Of a stretch of 64,000 bases of DNA, positions 10,216-22,615 are shown piece by piece. The notes under the pieces are model-generated. The model worked only from the letters and a program-made list of their open reading frames with translations, did not search any database and was not told the origin of the DNA. The stretch's first letter is position 1; every line of letters starts with the position of its first letter. A program made the translations under genes and the position numbers. Origin of the DNA: Scylla paramamosain (lineage: Eukaryota > Arthropoda > Malacostraca > Decapoda > Portunidae); assembly GCF_035594125.1 (NCBI RefSeq), contig NC_087158.1, forward strand, positions 3,195,001 to 3,259,000, read 5' to 3'.

Positions 10216-12609
10216 GGCTTTTCTCTCCTTCATTTCCTTTCCCTCCCCTTTGTTCTTCCTTCAATTTCTTTCCTTTTCCCCTTTATATTCAATATTCGCT
10301 TTTATCTTTTCTTCAAATTTATCTTCTTTTCCTCTTCCACTTCACATTAGATCTCTGTTTACTATTTACTGATCCTTGCAAAGAATTAATCACACGAATT
10401 TTATTTATTTTTTCTATTTATTCAAATCTTAGATAAAAAAGGAAATATATTGTTACTAGCAATAAAAGAGGTTGTTATTAGCAGCAGTGACCTAAGTTGT
10501 ACAAGCACACAGTCCCTTGTCACTAACAATGAATGAAGCTGCACAAACACCCTGACCTTCATATAGTACATGATGAAGGCAGGAGCCACCATTCATTCAG
10601 GCCAACAGTTTTCATTAGTCATCGCTCACTACAAATACTATTTTTTTTTATCTATTTTATTTTATTTATTTATTTTTTTGTACATAAATCACAAATTCAG
10701 GCAATGCTTGATAAATTTAAATTGACAACAATTCTCATTTTCGTTTTTCTTTGACCGTTTTTTAAATTTTTTTTATTTAATTTTTTTTCTTTCTTCTTAT
10801 TTTACAAGTCACAAATTTCAGGTAATGCTTAATGCATTTCAAATGACAACAATTCTCGTATTTTTATTTATTCTTTTTTTTTTATTTTCTTGTTTTCAAA
10901 ATCACAAATTTCACGCAATGTTTAATACATTCTACATGGCAGCAATACAGTCTTTGGGACAAAGGTGGCTGACTTTCAACCATCCACTTAAAAGCCAAAC
11001 ACGATACTATTTTTTTTTCCTCCGTTATTCTCCGTTTTCCTTTTTTTTTTTTTACATATATCACAGAAATTTTTTTTTTTTATCACGACAACAATTTACA
11101 TTAGACATCGCTCACTAGTCATCGTTTTTTTCTTTTTTATTTTTTTTTTTATTTTTTACACAAATCACAAATTCACCATTCATTCATGTCAACAGTTTTC
11201 ATTATCTTTTTTTTCATTTTCTCTTTTTTCTTTTCTTTTTTCTTTTTAACTTTTTTTATAATTTTATATTTGATTTAAGTTTTTTATTCTATCTATTTTA
11301 TTTTTCTCTTTTATTTTCTTCATACTTTTACCTTCTTTACATTTATTTTTAATTAAATTTTTTTTTTTTTATCTTTATATCTTTTATTTCTTTTAACCTG
11401 TTTTTTATCTTTTTTATCTTTTTCTTTCCATTTTTCTCTGTTATTCTTTTGCACAAATCACAAATTTCATAATAAATATAAAATTCACCATTCATTCATG
11501 CCAACAACTTTCATTTTCCTTTTTCCAATATTTTTTTGATCATTTTGTATATATGTTTTTTTTTTTAATTTGTATCATTTTATTTTTTCGTTTAACTTTC
11601 TATCAATCTATCTATTTATATCTCTTCTTATCTATTTCTTATCTTTGTCTATATATTTTTTTTCTTTTATCTTTTATCTGTTTTATCTTTATTGATATTA
11701 TATTTTCTTTTCTTTTTTTCCTTTTATGTCTTTTATAGTTTTCTATCTTTTATATTTCTTTTTTATATTTTTGTTTCAACTTTTTTTCTTTTTTCTTTCT
11801 TTTTTCTTTCCTTTTATTTTTTACAGCAATCATACATTTCATGACAAAAACCATTTATTCATGCCAACAACTTTCATTATCTTCATTATTTTCTCTTTTT
11901 CATCTTTTTAATCTTTATCTTTTTTTTTATTTTGTATATCTTTTTATCTTTTAATCTTTTTATCTTTTATCTTTATATATCTTTGATCTTTTATATTTCT
12001 TTTTTTTTTATATTCGTCATTATTATTATTATTTTTTTTTTTTGTCTTCTTTAACCCTTTGAGCAGTACTTGATACATCTTTCTTGAATTACTAATCACT
12101 GTGAGACATCTTTTCTTGTTCTACAGTGACCTCCAATCTTTAAACTGTGTACAAATTGCAAAATCTGTTCTTCTTCACCCTCTTCTTTCCTGTTCATGCT
12201 TATGTAAAGATTTCAAGCATTACTTCTGCTGCTGCTAATTGTTTCGTATTGCCGTGAAAGGATTATGTTTTTTTTTTTTTATCTTATCTTATTTATTTAT
12301 TTTATCTTTTAATTTTATTCATTTTTTTGTATTCTAATTTTTTTTATCTTTTTTTTGTCATTTCTGACCTTTTTGTTTTATTTTATCTTATTTTTTTCTT
12401 TCTTATTTATTTTTCTATTTTATTTTCTCATTTTATTTTTTTTACTTCTTATCTTTTCGCTTTTTTCCCATTTCCTCTTTTTTTTGCCTTTTTAATTTTT
12501 ATTTTTCACGTTTTGATTATTTATTCATTTTCATTTTTATTTTATCTATCTTTTTTTTCTCTTATCTTTTTTATCTCTTATTTTTATTTATTTATTTATT
12601 TTATTTTAT
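10062..12609. repeat. T-rich region with recurrent ~50-70 bp conserved cores
   Basis: Long T/A/C-only spacers are punctuated by short complex cores of two kinds. One runs ACAAATCACAAATTTCA, then GCAATGC, then TTTCAAATGACAACAA. The other runs CACCATTCATTCATGCC, then AACAACTTTCATTA, then GTCATCGCTCA. In this stretch I see them near 10,563, 10,683, 10,800, 10,897, 11,062, 11,155, 11,448 and 11,820. Spacers vary while cores stay recognisable. There is no coding frame: the Phe/Leu/Tyr frames are translated poly-T. Confidence 0.75.
12051..12266. mobile_element. MITE-like short element
   Basis: A ~215-base complex block starts TTTAACCCTTTGA and ends TGAAAGGATTA, an imperfect inverted repeat. The unit-4 copy at about 50,125-50,301 has a better match (TTGAAAGGGTAGAA). 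It is non-coding and sits in poly-T DNA. It is also present at 28,489-28,705 and 41,148-41,364. Because all copies belong to the repeated unit, mobility is not proven. Confidence 0.4.
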
Positions 12610-13375
12610 TTTTATTCATAAACTGTTAATGGACTCAGAAACACAAGTGCTCCTGTCTGGGGAGACAGGTCACCACGCAGAGTGTCCGTGGCGCCCCTCA
12701 CCAGCCCATCCCACCACCTTGTGTACTGGTGCACAAATTGTCTTTGGTGGTGACAGGTTCTACATCTAGGTATCACAAGTGTCTCTTGCTCGTCCTTGTC
12801 TCCCTCGTCCTTCTCTTCCTCTTCTTCTGTTACACTATCAAGGACTTTCTCCTCTTCCTTCTCTTTTTCTTCCTCGTCTTCCTCCCCTTTCTTTTCCTCT
12901 TCTTACGTTACACTATCGTTCAACTCCTCTCTCTCTCTGTTACACTTTCATTGGCTTCCTCCTCTTCCTTCCTTTCTTTTTCTCTTCCTCATCTCCTTTA
13001 TTTTTCTTTTCCTCTTTTTATGTTACACAATAGTTGAATTAATCCTTCCTTCTCTTTCTCTTTCTCTTCCTCATCTCCCTCCTCTTTCCTTTCCTCTTCT
13101 TTTGTTACACAATAGCGAATGAATTCTTCCTTCTCTTTGTCTTCCTCTTTCTCATCTCCCTCCTCTCTCTCTTCCTTTTCTCGTCATTTACATCACTGGC
13201 TTCCTCATCTTCCTCGTTCTTCACTCCCTCATCCTCCTTTTCCTCTTGTTTCTCTTCCTCTTCCTTTGTCACTGTATCTTTGGCTTCCTCCTGTTTCTGG
13301 TCTTGGTTTTCCTCTTCTTCTGTGCTAATTTCATCACTTCTTTCCTTGTTACACAGCTTTGATGGTCAAGGCAGG
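12610..13375 (-). pseudogene. Acidic-repeat coding relic, block 1 of unit 1
   Basis: The plus strand looks like TC microsatellite, but the minus strand reads as a decayed coding array. Runs of Glu/Lys/Asp are punctuated by motifs such as LDSVTEEEE, NQDQKQEEAKDTVT and NEEDEEASDV, and the array ends in a non-repetitive tail CRTCHHQRQFVHQYTRWW..., then TDTLRGDLSPQTG, and a TAA near 12,607. The last ~98 codons are open, but there is no ATG. Upstream repeats contain a TAA at VT*EEE and a frameshift. It is either an exon of a lost gene or a non-functional tail. Confidence 0.5.
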
Positions 13376-13552
13376 AGTCGCTATCAATTCATGCCTAACA
13401 CTTTCATTATCTTCTTATCTTTTTATTTTATTTTTATCATCTTATTTTTTCTATCATTTCGTCTTTTACCTTTTTCATCTTTTAAAATATTCTTTAAATT
13501 TTTTGTTTAATTTTTTTCTTCATTTTTTCTATTTCTTTTCTTGTTTTTTCTC

Positions 13553-13649
<97 letters not shown>

Positions 13650-15121
13650 CTAGTCTCTTCTTTTCTTCTCATCTTTTCTTTTTCTTGTTTTTTTTTTCTT
13701 TCTTGTCTTTTATTTTTGACACGATAATTTTCATAACAAAGGGAAAAGTCAACATTCATTGATAACAACAACTTTCATTCGTCATCACTCATTTCTTTTT
13801 TCCTTTCTTTTGTTGTTTTTCTGTTTTCTTTTCTATTCTTTATATTTTTTTTTATTTTTCTCTCCCTTTTTTTCTATAAACAAAATTCAAAATTTTCAAG
13901 CAATGCATTACATATTTCAATTAATTTATGGGAACAACATTGATCATCTTATTATTATCTTATTACTTCATCTTTTTATTATTCTATCTTTTTTTTTGTA
14001 TTTGTTGAATCTTTTATCTTTTTTTTGCTTTAAACTTTTCTCTCTTATCTTGTGTTTATTTCATAATTTTTAATGTCTATTTTTTTTTAAGTTTTAAATC
14101 TTTTTTTTATTTTTTTTTGTCTTTTCATCTTTTCAATTTTTTTTAATCTTTAATGTTTTTCATCATTTATATATTTTTGTCTTTTTATTTTTGTTCCCTT
14201 TATTTTTTATTTTTATATATTTATTTATTTTTTTATTTTTCACATTTATTTTTTTTCATTTTTTTTATTTTTATCTTTTTTGTCTTTTTTTATTTTCATT
14301 AGTCATCCTTTATTATCATTATTTTATATTTAGATTTTTTTTTCATTCTTTTTTTTTTACTCACTCTGAGAAAGACACAAAATTTCCAGCAATGCATTAT
14401 ACATTTCAAATAATTCATGCCAACAACATTCATTCTTTTAGTGACTTATTACTTTTCATCTTTAACTTTTAATTATTTTGTCTATTTCTTTTTTGTATTT
14501 TTATGTGTTTATCTTTTTTTCGAGTTTGAAAATTTTCTTGATTTTTTATATTTTTTCTTAATTTCTAATCTATTTTTTTTACTTTTTCATTTTTTTTATA
14601 TTTTTAATTCTAGTAAACTTTTTAATCCATTTATATTTTTATCAATTTTATTATTTTTTTTATATTTTTTTCCCTTTCATTCACACCAACAACTCTCATT
14701 ACTCATCGATTTCTTTTGTTTTCTTTTTTTACACAACCCACCAATTTAAGACAAGCCATTATACGTTCCAAATGAAAACAATTTTTGTCCTTTTTTTCTT
14801 TTCTTTTTAACTTTTTCTTTTATTTATTTTCCTTTTTTCCTTTATTTTATTTTGTTCTCCACTACAAACACGGATCTCCCTTTCTTTCTCTTTGTTATTT
14901 TCTTTTCTCTTTTCTTTTCACAAATCACAAATGTTATAATGAAGGAGTCACCATTCATTCATGCCAACAAATTCCATTATCATTTTTATTTTCCTATTGT
15001 AATCCTTCCATTTTTTATCTTTTATATTTCTTATCTTTCTTTCTTTCATCTTTTTATTTGTTTTTATCTTTTCATCTTTTTTTTCATCTTTTAATCTTAT
15101 TTATTTTTTTGTTTACTTTCT
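13376..15121. repeat. T-rich region with conserved cores (second stretch of unit 1)
   Basis: Cores like those at 10,563-11,820 appear near 13,720, 13,875, 14,360, 14,670, 14,725 and 14,920, separated by poly-T spacers. A (TA)n tract lies inside. No gene is seen. Confidence 0.7.
13558..13646. repeat. (TA)n microsatellite
   Basis: About 44 TA units. The orthologous tract in unit 2 (29,898-30,006) is longer, so this locus is length-variable between duplicates. Confidence 0.98.
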
Positions 15122-15712
15122 TTTCAGGCCATCCCACCACCTTGTGTACTCGTCCACAAATTGTCTTTGGTGGTGACAGGTTCTACATCCAGGTACCACA
15201 AGCGCCTCTTCCTCGTCCTTGTTTCCGTCGTCCTTCTCTTCCTCTTTTTGTCTCACTTTATCATTGGTTTCCTCCACTTCCTTCTCTTTCTTTTCCTCTT
15301 CCTCGTCTTCCTCCTCTTTCTCTTCCTTGATTACACCTTTCCCGTCTCTTTCTCTTCCTCTTTGTCATCTACCTCCTCTTTCTGTTCCTCTTCTTATGTT
15401 ACACTATAATTGAATGAATTCTTCATTCCTCTTCCTTGTTTTCTTTCATTTTCTCTTCCTCTTAATATTTCACAGTAATGTTGAATCCCCCTCCTTCATT
15501 TTCTTTCTATTCCTCTTCGTCATCTTCCTCCTCTCTCTCATCCTTTACTCGATAATACATCATTGGCTTCCTCATCTTCCTCGTTCTTCAATCCATCCTC
15601 CTCCATTTTCTCTTCTCCTCTTCCTCTTCTTTTGTCATTGTATTTTTCACTTCCTTCTCTTTCTAATCTTTCTTTTCCTCTTCTTCTGTGCCAATTTCAC
15701 CATCCTTTTTAT
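15122..15712 (-). pseudogene. Acidic-repeat coding relic, block 2 of unit 1
   Basis: Homologous to the block at 12,610. It opens with GEIGTEEEEKKD, contains NEEDEEAND, and ends with the shared CRTCHHQRQFVDEYTRWW tail, here followed by DGLKRK and a stop. A run from about 15,330 to 15,122 is open, and earlier repeats carry stops. The duplicated end meets TTTCTTTTCAG at 15,119-15,127, where homology between the two blocks breaks. It lies directly beyond the 3' end of the kinase gene. Confidence 0.5.
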
Positions 15713-15733
15713 ATATTTTTTTTTATAATTTTC

Positions 15734-15785
<52 letters not shown>
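15734..15785. repeat. (TC)n-(AC)n compound microsatellite
   Basis: About 9 TC and 17 AC units, just past the end of the kinase copy 1 frame. Confidence 0.97.
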
Positions 15786-15786
<1 letters not shown>

Positions 15787-15838
15787 CTACTCATCTACTC
15801 TCACACTCACTCTCACACTCACACTGCATCAGAATTCG

Positions 15839-16582
15839 TCATCTACCAAGTTTCCTCTTTGCTCTTCTTCGTATTCGACTTTCTATATCGTCATTTTTAT
15901 CTCCTTCACCTTCTTCTTCTATATCATCTCCATTATCTTCCTCTTCTATATCATCTCCTCCTTCTTCCTTTTCATCTATGTCATCTGAATCTTTCTCTTC
16001 TCTATCTCCTTCATGTTTCTCTTCTCTATCATCTATATGTCTGTCTTCTCTATCATTTCCTTCACGTTCCTCTTCTCTCTCATCTCCTTCATCCTCCTCT
16101 TCTATATCGCCTTTATCTCTCTCTTCCTCTTCAGACTGTATATCGTCTTCCTCACCGTCTTCTTTCTTCTTTTTCTTCTCTTCTATCAAAATTTCATCGT
16201 TTCCATTGTCTTCTTTATTCTCTTCTTCTGACTCTATATATTCTCCCTCATTTCCTCTCTCATCCTCTTCTTCCTCTTCTGATTCCAACTCTACATTATC
16301 AAACTCCTCGCACTTTTCAACCTTCATTTTGTCTTTCATCATGTCATCATCTTCATCGTCTTTCTCCCCTTCATCCTCTTCTGACGCTTTATCATCGACC
16401 TCGTCTTCTTCTTCATCATCTGAATGTGCATCATCATCTTCACCAACCTCTTCCTTCTTCTTTCCCTCTTCCTTCACGCTGTCACTGTCTTCACCCTGTT
16501 CCTTCTTCTCTTCCTCTTCTGCCTGCACAGCCTCGGCCTCCTCCCCCTCTCCGTCGGCCTGGCCTTCCTCCTCCTCCTCCTT
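15839..16582 (-). pseudogene. Kinase copy 1: tail beyond the premature stop
   Basis: In the same frame as the kinase exon, after a TAG at 16,583-16,585, the frame runs open for 247 codons to the family's normal end (SRIRRRAKRK...GR, then stop). It is the same acidic tail as copies 2 and 3: Glu-rich, then DSDSVKEEGKKKEEVG, HSDDEEEDEVDDKASEEDEG and EEKHEG-type repeats. No further stop has accumulated, so the nonsense change looks recent or tolerated. Confidence 0.85.
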
Positions 16583-17704
16583 CTATTCTTCTTTCTCGTC
16601 TTCCTCCTCCTCCTCCTCCTCCTCCTCCTCCTTCTCCTCTTCTTTCTCGTCCTCCTCCTCCTCCTCTTCCTCCTCCTCCTCCTCTTCCTCTTCGGCCTCC
16701 TCAAAGTAGTGATCCAGCTGGTGAGGGGTGAGGATGCCGGCAAGGATAGCGAGGCAGTGAGCCACGCGGGCGAGGGAGGGGCGGCGGCTCGCGTCCCGCG
16801 CAGTGCACGAGCGTGACAGACTCCTGAGGGGACCTATCAAGAAGTCGTGAGGGCACCTGTCCATCAGGCAGCCCATCAGGAAGCCGAGGCTGTACACGTC
16901 ACCTGAGGGGAACACACGCCCTCCTCCAAACACCTCAGGCGCCATCCAGGGGGCTTGCCGGGAGTGTGAGGCCTCAGTGAAGCTGTCCTCGTCACTCTGG
17001 CCTTCCTCCTTCTCCACCACCACGCTGCCGCTGGAGGAAGCCCACCCAAAGTCGATGATGTGGAAGCGGGGCGCGTTCACTGAGCCACTGAAGGTGATGT
17101 TGTTCCACTTCAAGTCGTTGTGCACGATGCCTTTGGCGTGCACTTCCTCCAGACACTGGCACACGGCCTGCAGTGACTCCAGGAACCCCTTCACGGAACA
17201 CACCTCCAGGTACGTGTCGTACGTCTGCCCCACGAACTCCTGCACCAGGGCGGGGGGCGCCTGGCACACGCCTGCAACACACACACCCACACACCTCAGA
17301 CACCACCACACGCCACCCGTCAACTATACTCCATACAATATTGCTGTTTTTCTGTGTATACATGCATGACAACACAAGTTACCTAGAAGCCGAGGCGCCC
17401 CGCCTGCTCCACCGAGCTGCAGCAGAAAAGTAGCCTCCTTCAGCACCGGCAGCAGCTGGTCGGCTTGCAGCAGCTCCTTCACCACCGCCGGGGCGCCATT
17501 CTCTTGCCCCACCAGCCTCACGGAGCCAAAGCCGCCCACACCCAGGAGGAGTCCGCCGCCCAGGCCGTGCAGCTCCGCCTTGGTGAGGACGGGCACCTGG
17601 CGGCGGATCACCTCACAGTAACCTTGCACGGCCTTGGCTTCTTCCCCACACTCCTGCACTGTCTCGCCCTCGTCTTGCCGCACGCAAGACTTGGACGAGT
17701 ACAT
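16583..17704 (-). CDS. Protein kinase, copy 1 (two exons, tail truncated by nonsense codon)
   Basis: Exon 1 is 17,383-17,704 and exon 2 starts at 17,271. The 111-base intron has GT (CTAG/GTAACT) and TTGCAG ends. The predicted product is 336 residues. Motifs are the glycine loop GVGGFG (55-60), the VVK lysine (76), a candidate alpha-C Glu (90), the catalytic loop HNDLKWNN (158-165), DFG (181-183), MAPE (217-220) and SGDVYSLG (230-237). It should phosphorylate Ser/Thr or Tyr, but the family and substrate are unknown. HND replaces HRD. There is no signal peptide or membrane segment. The start is the first in-frame ATG; frames further upstream need GTG. The ~500 bases of upstream minisatellite and GC-rich DNA seen in copies 2 and 3 are missing here. 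Confidence 0.75.
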
Positions 17705-17769
17705 TGTGTCCTTCTGCTTCGCTAGATCGACTATTTGTTGGCTGGTTTGCCGCTGCTTACAATTCCTGT

Positions 17770-17895
17770 CCACGCCTTGTTTGTGCCTCGCTAGAGTCTC
17801 TCTTTGGTCGCTTTTTTGTCGCTGCATACAATTCTTTGACACGATTTCTTTGTACTTCGCTAGAGTGTCTCTTTGCTCGCTTGTTTCTTGCCGAA
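17770..17895. repeat. Residual GCTTCGCTAG minisatellite upstream of kinase copy 1
   Basis: Two to three diverged units containing CTCGCTAGAG, GTGTCTCTTT and GCTCGCTTG. This is the contracted counterpart of the arrays at 34,380-34,960 and 56,100-56,610. Confidence 0.8.
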
Positions 17896-17937
17896 TAGGG
17901 GAAAGTCCTCCTATAACAGATACACTGCCACGTGTTT

Positions 17938-18034
17938 GAAGAAGAAGAAGAAGAAGAAGAAGAAGAAGAAGAAGAAGAAGAAGAAGAAGAAGAAGAAGAA
18001 GAGAAGAAGAAGAAGAAGAAGAAGAAGAAGAAGA
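17938..18034. repeat. (GAA)n microsatellite
   Basis: About 32 GAA units with one break. Its counterparts are much shorter at about 35,240-35,278 and of similar length at 56,889-56,970. On the minus strand it lies upstream of the kinase gene. Confidence 0.97.
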
Positions 18035-18496
18035 TATAAATCACAGCAAGCGCTACTATCAGCAACAGCAAGAGCAGCACTGATGGAAAGACCACAAATA
18101 GTAACACACAGAATAACACCAAGAGTAGTGTCATTAATTAAGGAGAATGGCGAGTTATTGCTGACAGACAAACAAACAGACTCAAGAAGCACACAAAACA
18201 ACTCTGAACTTTTATTTTATTTACTTTTCGCGGCAATCAGTGTATAATCGTTTGCTTTTCAGGAAACTCGTCAGGAAAATCGTCGCAACGTCGTTATTGT
18301 AGAGTCACAGTTACAAGTGGCGCTGTGTAACTCGTGTGGCTGCAAACACTGGTTAGCAGGATAACGTGCACGATGAGTCACGCAGACCACGTGTTGGTAA
18401 GGAAGAGGGAAAGAAAAGAAGTGATAAACTGCAAGGTCATATCAGGAGAGACTTGAGCTGAACACCACAGATAATTAGTGACGAACATGAAGTGTC
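18035..18496. other. Unit spacer upstream of kinase copy 1
   Basis: Moderately complex DNA conserved at 35,280-35,760 and 56,971-57,450. It may hold kinase 5' regulatory DNA on the minus strand, but I see no clear TATA element or coding frame. Confidence 0.5.
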
Positions 18497-18573
18497 TTGT
18501 TCAGAGGAAGCAGGTCCTGGAACAGTCTGCCTCAAAACATCACGTCCATCGCTAACTTCACTTGTTTTAAAAA
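18497..18573 (+). pseudogene. C-terminal relic of a second non-LTR element
   Basis: One plus frame reads [20 protein letters not shown], the usual C-terminal signature of CR1/Jockey-type reverse transcriptases (WNSLP...FK..LK). It is cut here by the (TA)n tract. The longer copies at 35,760 and 57,450 continue into the 3' region and a (TG)n tail. Confidence 0.5.
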
Positions 18574-18575
18574 TC

Positions 18576-18676
<101 letters not shown>

Positions 18677-18682
18677 TGTATG

Positions 18683-22088
<3,406 letters not shown>

Positions 22089-22299
22089 TTGTGTTCGTGT
22101 ATGAATGTATTTATGTGCGTTTTTACATGTATGTGCTCATGTGCGTGTGTATGTCTGTACTTACGTGCGTACGTGTTGTTATCTGAACTTGAGTGTGTGT
22201 GTGTTTGTGCGTATACAAGTAATGCACGCATGTCATGTATACTTGTAATACATGTATATAATGTAAGTATGCGTGCATGTGTGTGTATGTATGCATTGC

Positions 22300-22612
22300 T
22301 TATTATTAATGGACGATACAGTTATACTTGCCACTTCAAGGGACGTGTGTGAAAGGAAGCTTAATATTCTGTTTGATTTCTGTAATGAGTATGGCATCAT
22401 TTCAAATGAAAAGAAATTGAAGTTCTTTGTTATAAATGGGGACAGTAATGATTAATTATCTTTTTATAATAATAATGTGAATATACAATATTGTCCTAAA
22501 TATCTGTGCAAGGTTTATGGATGACGGCAAAGCAAGCTCGGTGATCTCACTTCATTATCCCGCTGTGTCCGAATTAGTTAATAAATTCACAATTTTTTTT
22601 ATGCTAATATTG
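22300..22612 (+). pseudogene. LINE-2 fragment: RT motif C region (unit 1)
   Basis: The plus frame reads [14 protein letters not shown], then CNEYGIISNEKKLKFFVING, then with one frame change ARFMDDGKASSVISLH and NKFTIFF-like residues. This is the xMDD catalytic box and following region of a LINE reverse transcriptase distinct from element D. It is 5'-truncated next to TG/TA-alternating DNA and 3'-interrupted by copy E. Copies recur at 36,480, 42,510 and 58,170. Confidence 0.7.
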
Positions 22613-22615
22613 ACT

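Noticed and set aside
10825..15090. Many Phe/Leu/Tyr-rich 'membrane protein' frames in T-rich regions
   Set aside because: They arise from poly-T spacers, differ between duplicates through indels, and lack any domain.
15978..16709. Plus-strand Ser-rich and Leu/Pro-rich frames opposite the kinase tail
   Set aside because: They are shadows of the Glu-rich minus-strand tail. The minus frame has the splice sites, kinase domain and conserved stop.
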